From NCBI GenBank assembly GCA_039566865.1, contig CM076947.1:3603501-3667500 (forward strand): a DNA stretch of 64,000 bases. The letters run 5' to 3'. The notes below the pieces were generated by a model, which was not told where the DNA came from, made no database searches, and saw nothing but the letters and a program-made list of their open reading frames with translations. Source of the DNA: Aurelia coerulea (Eukaryota; Cnidaria; Scyphozoa; Semaeostomeae; Ulmaridae). Both the position numbers and the translations under genes were made by a program. Positions within the stretch are counted from its first letter, which is position 1, and each line of letters begins with the position of its first letter. Positions 22,861 through 33,173 of this stretch are shown piece after piece.

Positions 22861-23460
22861 CTGTGGAAATAAAGTATTATTTTCAAAAGTATGAACTGTG
22901 CCATTCTTTGCATACTTCTAAAATTAAACACAAGTTAAAATAGATCTTTTAGCTATTCTACAAAAGAGCCTGGATCAAGTGTCATTTTTAAACATTTTTA
23001 CAAGTAAACTTGAGGTTTGATCGAGTGCCCTTAGAGCTCCTATCACTGTTGTGCACATTCAAAAATTCTACAAGTGTAGCAAAATATCGTTTGCTTCATG
23101 ATTCTTTTCAGAATACTGTAGCTACAGTAAAAGGTCTTTTGGCTTCATGCTTTAAATTCCCATGCACATCAAACATACTAACTTTCTACCCACTCAGTAG
23201 ACTTTACATTCGACCAGATCATTTCGAGTCTCTTTGTGAAAATGAGACTAATGTTGACCAATCCCAACTCATCAAAAAGTACCACATTTGATATTCAAAC
23301 GATAAATTGTGATTTCTAAGGCAACCATGTTGGGAATCAAAGATAACTGGGACATGGTCTTTTCTTTTGTTTTCATTGAAATGAAGACTCAGGATTTTTT
23401 CCGTGAAATTTCTTTAAGTGTAATTTTCAACAAAATAACACTTAAGATGTCTCTTACCAT

Positions 23461-25984
23461 CGACGGGTGTAATTTACGGAATCCGGAACTACGGAATTTG
23501 GGAATCCGGAATTACGGAACTATGGAATTACGGAATTCGGAACTGCGGAATTACGGAACTGAGTCATAGGTATAAATTGCGGAGCACAAATGTTCTATAT
23601 AGTTTATGGGCCAATGACAAATATTTCTCAAGATATGATCAGTTAGGGGAACATTAAATTTTAGTTGCTTTCAATTTTTAGAGGTATTATCAAGTTCCTT
23701 AAAATCTTACTTTTCCAAAATGAAGGTATGCATATATGCTGAATGTCCCCTGGGGAAAATATTTGTGCAAATGCATTTTCACCATATATTTGAATGATTC
23801 TCACCATACAATTTGCCTGCCCCAAAATTGAAGTCTTCAAAAATTACATGATAGTATGTGTCAGAAAACTTTTAAACACAAGCACTCTCCCGGCCAATAT
23901 CCGGTGTTTCTCGGAAATCTGCTCTCTACTTATTTTTGAAAGAAGCTTCAAGACTCGACAAAGGCAGAATACCTTATCAAATAAAATCTGCAGCTGTTAA
24001 ATGGTTTAGTTGCTCAGTATTTATTTAATATTCAATGTCTATCACGGTCCATCCATTGCGATCAGGTTTCCATTGGTCTCAGTAATCAATAAGCATTTGT
24101 GAAAACGGTATCCTAAATACTTCTAGCAAACTCTGGATCATGATTACAAACATTCTTGACGATTGGATGGTCTAGAAAATGTATTTTGGACAAAGTTTCA
24201 AGTTTATCCTATTCGGCAGTGTGACCTTTACCCATCTCAGATCCAGTGGTGGGGTGGCTATGGTTTCATTGAGGGTGGCCAGGTCAATTTTGGCGCCCCT
24301 CCTATGTAATAAGTTTCCATAAACACACGCATTTCTACAACTGCTTGATATCACAATGTGATATATTTTGCAAAGGCCAATGAAAAGAAGTTTTTGCAAC
24401 ATAAGTTTAAAATTTAATGATCATGTTTTGACTAAAAATGGGAGCAATTAATGGAAAAAATTCGTCCCACTTCTTTTTTTCCCTGTATAGTCTCAAAGAA
24501 ACCTAATTGAAATCAACAGCGTGGCCAGGTCGAGTCAAGTAGGAGGGTAGGAAAAGGAGAAAGTATGGGGGCGAAGCCCCCAGGAAAATTTTTGAGTACA
24601 CGCCTTCTACTTTGGCTTAGAACGCTTCTAGCAATCCAATGTTAGCGGTCCTACAATAGAATTTGAGCATTTTTTTGCAACAGTTGTTTATACACATGAG
24701 CATACCCAAGAAAATTTTAGAGCAAACACAAGTTTCTTTGGCTTAGAATGCTTTTCTACCTAGGCAAACCTTTGTGGGAACACATTCTATCTTGTCTTAG
24801 GGCGATTCTTGCAATTCTGAATGATTTTCACAGAACAACTCTGTAATAGCTGGTGTGGGAAAATTGTTTGAAAAGTCAATCTTTGCTTTGGCTTAGAACG
24901 ACTCTCCCAGTCACTATCCAGTATTTCTCCGAAAGATTCTTCTACCCTTCCCAATTACTTTCTCTTTGTTTTTTGAAGAATCTCAAAAACCATCTTTTGA
25001 TATAAGTTGAGGCAAATTCCTCCCATCCCCACGTGTGGCCACACCACTAACTCACTGAAATCATAATAAAGCCTTTCTTCATTCAGATGATCTTGCAAAG
25101 ACGTCAAGGACCCTTTTTTGTTGAGGAAAGTAAAACTTCTTTTCCACAGTCAGTAACAGTTCTGCCCACGTATCACGTAAGATCAGTTTGATGTTCCCAG
25201 CCTAACTAAGTCTAAAACTAATACAAACAGGCAACATTGGCGCCCCCTGATCTCTATTGGCGCTCCCGTTCAGGGGAGGCCATGGCCCCCCCCCCTACCA
25301 CCCCGCCACTGCTCAGATCGTAGTGTGTGCAACAGGAATGTTAATTTGTCACAGCAATTGAACTTGATTGCTTACAATAAAGCAAAACACATTTATCAAA
25401 ATTTAAAACACTCAAACTTGAGATTTCTAGATTCGAAAGAAACTTTAGCACACATTTTTCGTTCATAAGAAACAGCTTAAAACAGTATGCTCAATTTTTT
25501 CGAAAGTCAAGAAAGAAGAAATGGTTACACTAATCTTTTATAATAAACCAAAGTGTCAGGCTGGTATATAGTTTCATAAATTTTAGAAACATTGGTGGTG
25601 GCACCAGGGATGACAGAACCAGTGCTTGTGCAGTTACAATGCAATTAATGTACAATGAATCGATTTCTAAATCCTAAATCACCAAAAACATTTCATAGAA
25701 ATTTGATTGATGTTTTTTCATCACTTCAGTGTTTTTGAAAATTTCAAGGAACTGGTTGTACCTCTAAAAATTGAAAACAACAAAAATTTATTGTTCCCCT
25801 AACGGATCATATCTTTAGAAATATTCATCATTGGCCCATAAACTATATAGAGCATTTGTTTTCCGCAATTTATACCTATGACCCAGTTCCGTAATTCCGC
25901 AGTTCCGAATTCTGTAATTCCATAGTTCCGTGATTCCGGATTCCAAAATTCCGTAGTTCCGGGTTCCGTAAATTACACCCGTCG
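23461..25984. mobile_element. 2.5-kb element with about 240-bp terminal inverted repeats
   Basis: The left end begins CGACGGGTGTAATTTACGG and the right end is its reverse complement, ending at 25984. The arms stay alignable (roughly nine bases in ten) for about 240 bp, out to about 23705 on the left and about 25740 on the right. The first 110 bp of each arm are a degenerate array of GGAATTACGGAACT-like words. There is no transposase ORF, so it is non-autonomous. I see no convincing target duplication. A hAT-type MITE is inserted inside it. Confidence 0.85.
24244..25311. mobile_element. Non-autonomous hAT element, exact 8-bp target duplication
   Basis: Ends are CAGTGGTGGGGTGG on the left and CCACCCCGCCACTG on the right, a typical hAT CAGTGGCGG-type terminus. 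CTCAGATC occurs immediately outside both ends (24236-24243 and 25312-25319). Inside are diverged monomers of the 15.1-kb tandem-repeat family and a GGGGGCGAAGCCCCC hairpin at about 24570. No ORF. It is nested in the 23461-25984 element and so is younger. Confidence 0.85.
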
Positions 25985-26454
25985 GAAATGTTGCCCTCAT
26001 ATAAGAAACTTCTCAGCCTGATTCATATTTGAAAATCTTTGTGAAACTCAGGTGCCCAACATTTTTAGATATTTCAAGCAAAGGCATCTCTATCTATAAT
26101 GATAAACTTGACATGTATGCTATCGTCGAGTAAATTTAGAGAAAATGCTAGGTAACGAGAACATACTGTCAGCTAGTGTTTGCTCTGGGTTTTCATGAAA
26201 GATTAAGCTGAAATACAAATGGAATGACAGCAACAACAACAGCAAAGCAAATTTGGCACCTTGAAACGAAAATGCAAGAAAGGAACTGTTTTGTGTGCGG
26301 TTTCTTGCACATCTACCCAACAAATTGTCACCAATTAGTCGTTGAAAGGAACACTCTTCTAACCAACATGATGAGTTATAGTTTCATGTTCTTTATGTGG
26401 TCCTAGGTTCTCCTGCTTAGCAATGACTCTCTGCCAAAAACACCTTGATTTTTA
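25985..26454. other. Gene-free stretch
   Basis: No recognisable feature. A small open frame on plus (26224-26406) shows no motif. Confidence 0.35.
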
Positions 26455-26934
26455 ACACATGGCTCAAATCTTTAAAAAGGTTGGTGTAAAATTATATTAC
26501 AGTTCCTTTTGAATTAAGGAAGGAACTTTGCGTTTTTTGCTGTAAATCTGCCGTGGAAATTTATTGATATCTTGATTAGTTTCAAAATGGCGGCATTTAT
26601 TAAATTTGATGCTATGATGTCATCAAATTTCTGAATCCTAAACCAGCAAAGATACTGATTTCTGCATTTCACCATATTGTAGGCCTTCGTAAAAAGTTAT
26701 ATGACTTTTCTTCTTCTGGTTTAGGTTATGTGATTATTTAAATGTTTTCAAAATGTTCCATCAATTTTTTCAAAAATCATTAAATTGCAGCCATTTTGCA
26801 AAAAATCAAGATATCAAAAAATGTCCATGGCAGATTTACAGCAAAGTACTATCAGTTCCTTTCAAGCCACTCAATTCAAAGGAAAATGGAATATAATTTT
26901 AGTGCCACCTTTTTAAAGATTTGAGCCATATGCT
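26455..26934. mobile_element. Second palindromic MITE related to the 17.1-kb element
   Basis: Termini ACACATGGCTCAAATC and its near reverse complement (GAGCCATATGCT) bound 480 bp. Both arms contain CTTTAAAAAGG and GCTGTAAATCTGCC. Flanks TGATTTTTA (left) and ATGATTTTTTA (right) look like a slightly decayed 9-10 bp target duplication. The shared AAATCTTTAAAAAGG terminus ties it to 17103-17627. Confidence 0.7.
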
Positions 26935-28015
26935 ATGATTTTTTAACCGCATGGGCAATAACATGCTTTGGACTGCTTTCAGTGAATGTCAGATGCAGAT
27001 GATAGAGTATGGCAAATATTCTCTTCTTAGCAAGAGCAGGGTCAGGATAATTATATTGTATTGTCCGCCCATAATAATTCTGGATTTTAAAACATTTTTA
27101 ATTATCAGCTTCCATTTCCTACCAATTGACTGCTTCTGAGATTATTCAAAGCAGTCCCCATTTGTTTTGCATGGTTAATGCATGGTTAATGCATTCTTCT
27201 TTAAATATCTCAACTTTTTTGCCATAAATCTGACTTTGTTTCAAATGCTCAGAGGACTCACCTAACATCATTGTTGTGTAATGAAGGCCATATTTTGTAA
27301 CTGATCCTTGCCAAAATCCCTGTCCGCATTCTTGTTCAATGCGAAAATAATAATAATAATAATAATAATAATACAGATATTTACAGAGGGAGGCCTCAGT
27401 CACTCGAGAGTGCTTTTCATGAGGGTCCTCTATTTAACTAACTGTAGCGATTCACTTAGAACATTATATTTACATAAAATCCAAATAGTAAAAACTAATT
27501 ATATAGTTCTATCATAAAAAAAGGTATACAATCAGCTCAAATCGCTCTGCACATTCTTGTTCCATGGAATTGGCTGAGCCATCATAATTCTTTGCACACT
27601 TTGCTTGATGCTTGGTTTGCCATCCAAATTTTTTGAACATGGGTTCATTGGTTATGCATATGTAAGCAATCAAACAATAATATATCATTTTGGGACACCC
27701 GGTATAGTGGACTAGGTCGTTTATAATTGATGAAAACTAAATCAATTTCAATTTCATGTAAATTCTCAGATAAAAGCTACAAGTTAAACTAATAAAATAT
27801 GATGCTAAATGATACAGATAATGAAAACGGATCAATCTAATTTAAGTAATGCATCTAAATCAATGGAGCTGATGGAATGAACCTGTGTTGCTTTCTCTTT
27901 CTAAAATATTTTTGCTTTCTGGATACCAGCTACCTTTCTTTCCTTTGTGATTTTCTCAAGAGTCAATGTCTGCCTTGCTCTTCAATTAATGTATCTTCAT
28001 TAGAAGTAATTTCTT
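26935..28015. other. Intergenic, AAT microsatellite and mariner-like terminus
   Basis: It contains an (AAT)n run at 27345-27372 and, near 27690-27706, TTTTGGGACACCCGGTATA, the reverse complement of the terminus at 63560. No gene seen. Confidence 0.5.
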
Positions 28016-28651
28016 TCAGGACTCTGTTTTCCTCTTCAATGTTGGCATTTCTAATTTTAACTGATCGTTCATATTCAAAAGTTTCTCAAAATTATGCTTT
28101 ATCAAATCATTTGAATGCTTCAAAGACTCTGCTTCTTTAGATAGTTGGTTAAAGGTATTTGTTACTTCCCTCAGCTCATCATTTTTTCTCTTCAGGGTTT
28201 TCTTCGTCAAATCTACAAGTATGGCTCCTTCCTCCAAACCATTTTCGAATTGAAAAATACACTCAAGAAAATTCTCCTTTTCTGCCCGTTTTGCTGCTAA
28301 GTTTCTTAGTTTATCAAACTTTTCCTTCAAACGCTTCGCTTTTGTTATTAATTTCTTTTGACTGCAAATATCTTCTAAATTGCATGCCTCAGCTAAATTT
28401 TGCATCCAAGAATATAAGCGTCCTACTGGTAACGAGTGAATGTTGCAATACAGCAGCAGTTCAATGATGAGTCCATTTGCGATTTTGCTGATCTCTAGAA
28501 TGACGTTACAATCAAGATCTTGTTCAGTGATTCCTATCTGTGTACAATAACTATTAACCAATATGTCACTCCTTCTTCTCTTAGCTGATGAAACCTTCCT
28601 TGTCATCCTTACCCTGGTTTTGTTCCATGATTGTTGTAATACGTAAAACAT
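28016..28651 (-). CDS. Hypothetical coiled-coil protein
   Basis: The longest open frame is 211 codons; a better start is probably the Met at 28606 (MTRKVSSAKRRR), because a GTAAGG donor-like sequence lies just before it. The N-terminal third is basic, then comes a helical region (ITEQDLDCNVILEISKIANG) and, from about residue 100 to the end, heptad-like charged sequence (KAKRLKEKFDKLRNLAAKRA) typical of a coiled coil. I do not recognise the family. No zinc or catalytic motif is visible. It lies downstream of the BED-finger exons on the same strand and could be part of the same element. Confidence 0.4.
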   Translation of the reverse strand: MFYVLQQSWNKTRVRMTRKVSSAKRRRSDILVNSYCTQIGITEQDLDCNVILEISKIANGLIIELLLYCNIHSLPVGRLYSWMQNLAEACNLEDICSQKKLITKAKRLKEKFDKLRNLAAKRAEKENFLECIFQFENGLEEGAILVDLTKKTLKRKNDELREVTNTFNQLSKEAESLKHSNDLIKHNFEKLLNMNDQLKLEMPTLKRKTES

Positions 28652-29100
28652 TCAAAAATTCTGTATGTCTATATTTTAATAGCTGATTAAGGTAAAAATT
28701 ACAACAGTCTTAAGTTCTAACTTAGAATTCGAAAAATTAATATCGTTCTTTTTTCAAGGAGCATTCAAGTTTTGGAGGTATACTACAGCAGCTTGCTTGC
28801 ACAACGTTTTTTGATCGTTGTCGATGTTTTTGAAAACGAACATTTTAACAAATTCACTCCTAGCTCTAAAAAAATAAAAATTTGCAAAAAATCCTAGAAT
28901 CGAATTCAGGCTTTCTGCTAAAGATTTATTCATAAATCTTCAAAATCGGCCCAGTGTACGATTTATTGTGGCCTTCCAAACGTGCATAGTTTATTTTGGT
29001 GCACCCAGTGAGCGAGTCATATTCATTGATTTTCATCTCTTCATTCAGCTCCACATAGAAACGTCAACATTCCTTCCATCTGCGTAGTGGAATTATATCT

Positions 29101-29793
29101 CTAGCTAAGAGCTTTCCTAACAAATCGTACAATCCTTTGATCAACTCGCACTTGGAAGTTACTATTCCTTTCTGTGAGAGCACCTGATGGAGCAAATGGC
29201 AATTTTACTTGTTTCCTGTCGTCTGTTGTGTCAGTCTTTTGCTTTCTCCCAGCCTTCGTTACTTCTTGTTTACGTGTCTCATACTTTTCAACCAGATTAG
29301 AATGAGATTTCTTGGAGTAAAAGGAGAACAAAAGCTTGGATTATGGCCAATTTTCAACTACTTTCATGATGCTGAATATTCTTTCTTTCTTATAACCTTT
29401 CATGAATGTTATCGTTTCAAAAACTTTAAGAATTCACCTTTAAAATCATAATCGGCTTTAGTGTATTACATCAAATAGAGACAAAGCAATTAATGTTATC
29501 GTTTCAAAAACTTTAAGAATTCACCTTTAAAATCATAATCGGCTTTAGTGTATTACATCAAATAGAGACAAAGCAAAATGGCATAAAAATAGGCCCAGTC
29601 TCAGATTAGATTGATCACCTACCTGCACATGAGTTAAGAAATTTGCTGTTGAGCTTAAACTGCCACTGTACAGCTTTTTGCATGTTGTGCATTTTGCCTT
29701 TACATTCCCCTTTTCATCTGTGGTTGCAATGGAAAAGAACTGTCCCTCCAAAATTACTGGAATCTTTTGATGTGCGTCCTCCGTGCTTGGCAT
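29101..29793 (-). pseudogene. BED-type zinc-finger N-terminus of a hAT transposase, two exons
   Basis: Exon 1 (29623-29793) starts with ATG and reads GQFFSIATTDEKGNVKAKCT followed by TCKKLYSGSLSSTANFLTHVQ, a BED-finger pattern (C-x2-C, then Leu/His spacing) ending at CAG/GTAGGT. Exon 2 (29101-29310) follows a TTACTCCAAG acceptor in phase 0 with KSHSNLVEKYE, an Arg/Lys-rich linker, and VDQRIVRFVRKAL, the region that in hAT proteins leads into the transposase core. A stop follows at 29101 and nothing further downstream resembles the core, so the copy is truncated. Its intron holds an 87-bp perfect duplication. Confidence 0.55.
29405..29577. repeat. 87-bp tandem duplication, two copies
   Basis: The segment starting AATGTTATCGTTTCAAAAAC is repeated at 29492 with no differences I could find. 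It lies within the BED-finger gene's intron. The lack of divergence implies a recent event or an assembly artefact. Confidence 0.9.
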
Positions 29794-29871
29794 ATTTTTG
29801 CCTTCACACAGGCAGCAAAGCAAAGCGAAAGGAACGTCTGATTTGGTCTGAACGTCCCATTTTGTTTTCAC

Positions 29872-30744
29872 TTATAACGCTGTTACATTGCCTTGGTCCT
29901 GAGAGCCGATTCTATAAGAAAACCATCAGATGCAAAACAATGTTTTAGCGTTCTTTTGGAGAATGAACCAATTGCAGCCTTGCTTAGTTATCACATGATA
30001 CATCATATAACTGTGTGACAGGGTGTCATTGTACCGTTATGTTGCCGTACTTTTAGGTGACAAGAACAAATTGCAAGAAAATGAACCAATTCATATCACA
30101 ACGGGAAAATACAGTAGTGTGACCGCAGCCAATATTGATCTTGCCCTGAGGTTCCAGCTGCCATTGGAAAACTGGTATTTGATGTTAGCATCGAGACAAT
30201 CAAATGTGTCACACAAAATGAGGACTCGTCACTCAACTTTAGCCTTATACAAATTCCTTTACTAAATCCCATTGTATCTTATGTTTTCGTGTAACAATTG
30301 TTATCAAAATTAACAGAGCAAATAGAAGAGTACAGTCAAATGTGTGGTATAACTGGGCGCAAAGGTGAAGAGAGCATTTGCATCTTATTAAGAAATTTCC
30401 TATTTTTGCTCCAAAAACAGTGCTTTGCTGCGTTTCGTAAGTTTGTGGATAGGATGGGCCAATGTCACGCAAACCACACTCATTACAGGCCCTTGCACTG
30501 CATCATCTTGAGCTGCGTTGTGACCTGCTATTAGAAGAGGAGGTGCACTCTCTGAAAAATAAAAGGAAGATCCCTGCTATACCTCAAGTAATGAACTACA
30601 AGTAATGTCTCTCAACAACTTCTGTTTTAATAAATGGGTTTTCTACAGATTGCTATTGCTCGAATATCATGTTACATAGACTCTGACAAACTGCAGCAGT
30701 TCATGGGGGCCTTTGTTTTATCTGATGTCAGCTACTCTCCCCTG
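29872..30744. other. Unassigned stretch with short plus-strand ORFs
   Basis: Plus-strand frames at 30023-30265 and 30298-30534 are open for 70-80 codons without known motifs. A CTCATTACAG acceptor near 30486 precedes a charged frame (HHLELRCDLLLEEEVHSLKN). I cannot assign it. Confidence 0.25.
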
Positions 30745-30955
30745 ATTGGATGTTCTATGATAGAGCTTTGAATCATAGAATAAATCATATTCAGGAAAGG
30801 GCATTATGCATTGCATACAAATTTTGCGAGAATGATTTTGGTTTTCTCCTGGAGCTGTTTAAGTCTGTGCCAAAACATTTAAGAAACCTGCAGTTAATCA
30901 TGACTGAAATTTATAAACAAAGTGCAATATCTATCCGTTGTGTCTTTTATTAGTT
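30745..30955 (+). pseudogene. LINE reverse-transcriptase C-terminal fragment
   Basis: FYDRALNHRINHIQERALCI followed by SVPKHLRNLQLIMTEIYK matches the end of the RT region of non-LTR elements (R-x-LN-x-KIN-x-x-HERALR, then SVSIHHRNIQ-x-LxTEIYK). A one-base shift upstream joins SYSPL to this frame. Only about 60 residues survive. Confidence 0.65.
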
Positions 30956-31270
30956 ACATCAGTTTTTCATTTTCGGGAATTATACTCCTGCCCCTGTCTA
31001 AAAATAGCTTCGGGGTCAGGGGGTGGGATTTTGGAATGGCCGTGTATTCCATGTTTTTCAGCGAGTGAAATTTGCCAAGAATACCAAGTATTGTATTTAT
31101 TCGTCACTTTGTTCGTTAGTAACAGCAGTTTTTCATTTTGGGGGACTGGGCTCTAGTACCCCTGTCTAAAAATAGCATTTTGGGGCATATTTTGAAGTGG
31201 CTCTATATCCAATATTTTCAGCTTATCAAACTGCTTATGTTCACCAAGTATTATGCTTTTATCACAAAAA
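30951..31270 (+). repeat. Diverged tandem duplication, about 175-bp unit
   Basis: Two copies share CAGTTTTTCATTTT, CCCTGTCTAAAAATAGC and a later ACCAAGTATT...TTTAT segment, at about 30960 and 31127. They have diverged considerably. Confidence 0.6.
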
Positions 31271-31599
31271 TCTGCTGTACTATTGCTACTTATTCATAAA
31301 CATGGATTACATCATAAATGAATGATGACGTCATACCTATAAATCAAAAGTGAGCAAAAATAGTAAATCGATACATCATTCGAAAGCGCTAACTGTGTGC
31401 TATTCAAATATGCAATTTGTTTGGCAGTAGTAGTTACGAGAAAAAAATTACAGAGGTCATAAGTGCATTTTCTCGAAGTTGATGACGTCACCAAAAAAGT
31501 TGACTTCTGGTCAAAATTTCTTTTGGCCCATCTTGGATTTGAAATCTCCATAGTCAATTTAGTGAAAATGCGAAATAAAATTTGAGGCTAGCCACATTG

Positions 31600-33150
31600 C
31601 CAGTTTTTTTGAGAAAAAACCCTGTCTATATTGAAAGTTTGAACGATAAGGAGATCAATTTCAATGAGGTATTTCTTGTAACGATGGACGTTGCTTCCCT
31701 CTATCCAAATATATCACACAAGTAAGGACTATCTGCTTGTGAAAAGGGTCTTGAACAACGGAAAGACAAGTCAATCCTCTCTTCGTACATATCAAAGCTC
31801 ATCAATTTCATATTGACAAGCAATACGATGCAATTTTGAATAAATACTATCATCAAATTAAAGGAACTGCGATGGGAACACCGATGGCAGTGAATTATGC
31901 TAATTTATTCATGTCAACTTTTTAAGACGAAATGATCGATGCGTACAAGAAAGAACATGGTCGTGTGCGACATTCATGGGTCAGATACATAGACAACATA
32001 TTTTTCTCTGGAACGACAATATTGAAAGCTTAAACAATTTCCTCCCCTTTTGCAAATTCCTATACAGAAAACAATGGCTACCAATCAAACATTAAGTTCA
32101 CCACGGAATATTCTAAAACAGAGGTAGCATTTCTGGATACAAAGATAAAGATCGGAGATGGAAAAATCATGACAGAACTGTACTGCAAACCAACTTCAAC
32201 CCACTCTTATCTTCACAGACAGTCTGACCATCCCTTTCGCACCATACGTTCAAATCCTCTGTCACAATTCATTTGCATAAGAAGAATCTGCCACCTGATA
32301 CAGGACTATAGCAAACACGCAATCAAGTCCATGAATTGTTATGTCAATCATGCTTATTATATATCTGGTTTAAAAAAGATCGCGAAAGAAGTCAAAGAAA
32401 AGGACAGAACATCACTCCTGAATGGACACGTACATAACAATAGCCCAAATAAAGATTGAATACCACTATTAATTAACTGGCACAGGAAATTTTAAAGGAT
32501 TAGCTAAGATACTCCATAGAAATTACGAGTTAATGATTCGTGGAGACCCAAATACGAGGAATATATTTTCAAATGCTCCCATGATCGTATATCGTCGGAA
32601 CCCTAATATTATCCACTCTAAATTAGTTAAATCTGAAACAAAACGGCCAAAATGATAAGGAGAAAGCATTAGATGCACCCAAAATAGTACCAAAAAACGA
32701 GGACGTCCTTGCAAACTACGTTCACATATGAGACAAACAAATTAGTTAAAAAATTAAATGTCAGGAAAAGTCTCAAACATTTCTGGAGGTACTTGTCAAA
32801 GCAAGAATGTAATTTACACGGCAGAATGCAACAGACATAACACTCTTTACGTCGGCTACACTTCTACATCAGTAAGCCAAAGATTCAACGAACATAGAAG
32901 TGATTCTAGGAATGATCCAACAGCAACGGAAATCGGAAGGCATTTCTTTAATAGCCAAGATTGCACATTCGATAAGAACTTAAAAGTGCATATTTTGCAG
33001 CAAGTGGAAAGAAACAAAGCAGATCTAGGCAACTTTGAGGACAAATGGATTGCTAGATTGGACACAAAAGAACCCAATGGAATGAACAGCGCAATGGGTG
33101 AACTCGCACAAACACATTATAAACTTCCTAATAAGACTACCCTCACATGA
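31600..33150 (+). mobile_element. Penelope-like retroelement remnant (RT plus GIY-YIG endonuclease)
   Basis: RT motifs appear across shifted frames: VTMDVASLYPNI at 31680, GTAMGTPMAVNYANL at 31870, and WVRYIDNIFF at 31980, where the usual YxDD aspartate pair reads D-N. FTTEYSKTEVAFLDT, TELYCKPTSTHSYLHRQSDH and a long C-terminal RT region follow. At 32758-33150 an intact 130-codon frame encodes a GIY-YIG nuclease: VIYTAEC then TLYVGYTSTSVSQRFNEH. RT followed by GIY-YIG is diagnostic of Penelope-like elements. In-frame stops and frameshifts in the RT show it is dead, while the endonuclease frame is open. Confidence 0.8.
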
Positions 33151-33173
33151 GCAAACTCAAACCGGTCTGAGTT

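Noticed and set aside
26120..26406. Overlapping small ORFs on both strands
   Set aside because: No motif, no splice support and random-like composition.
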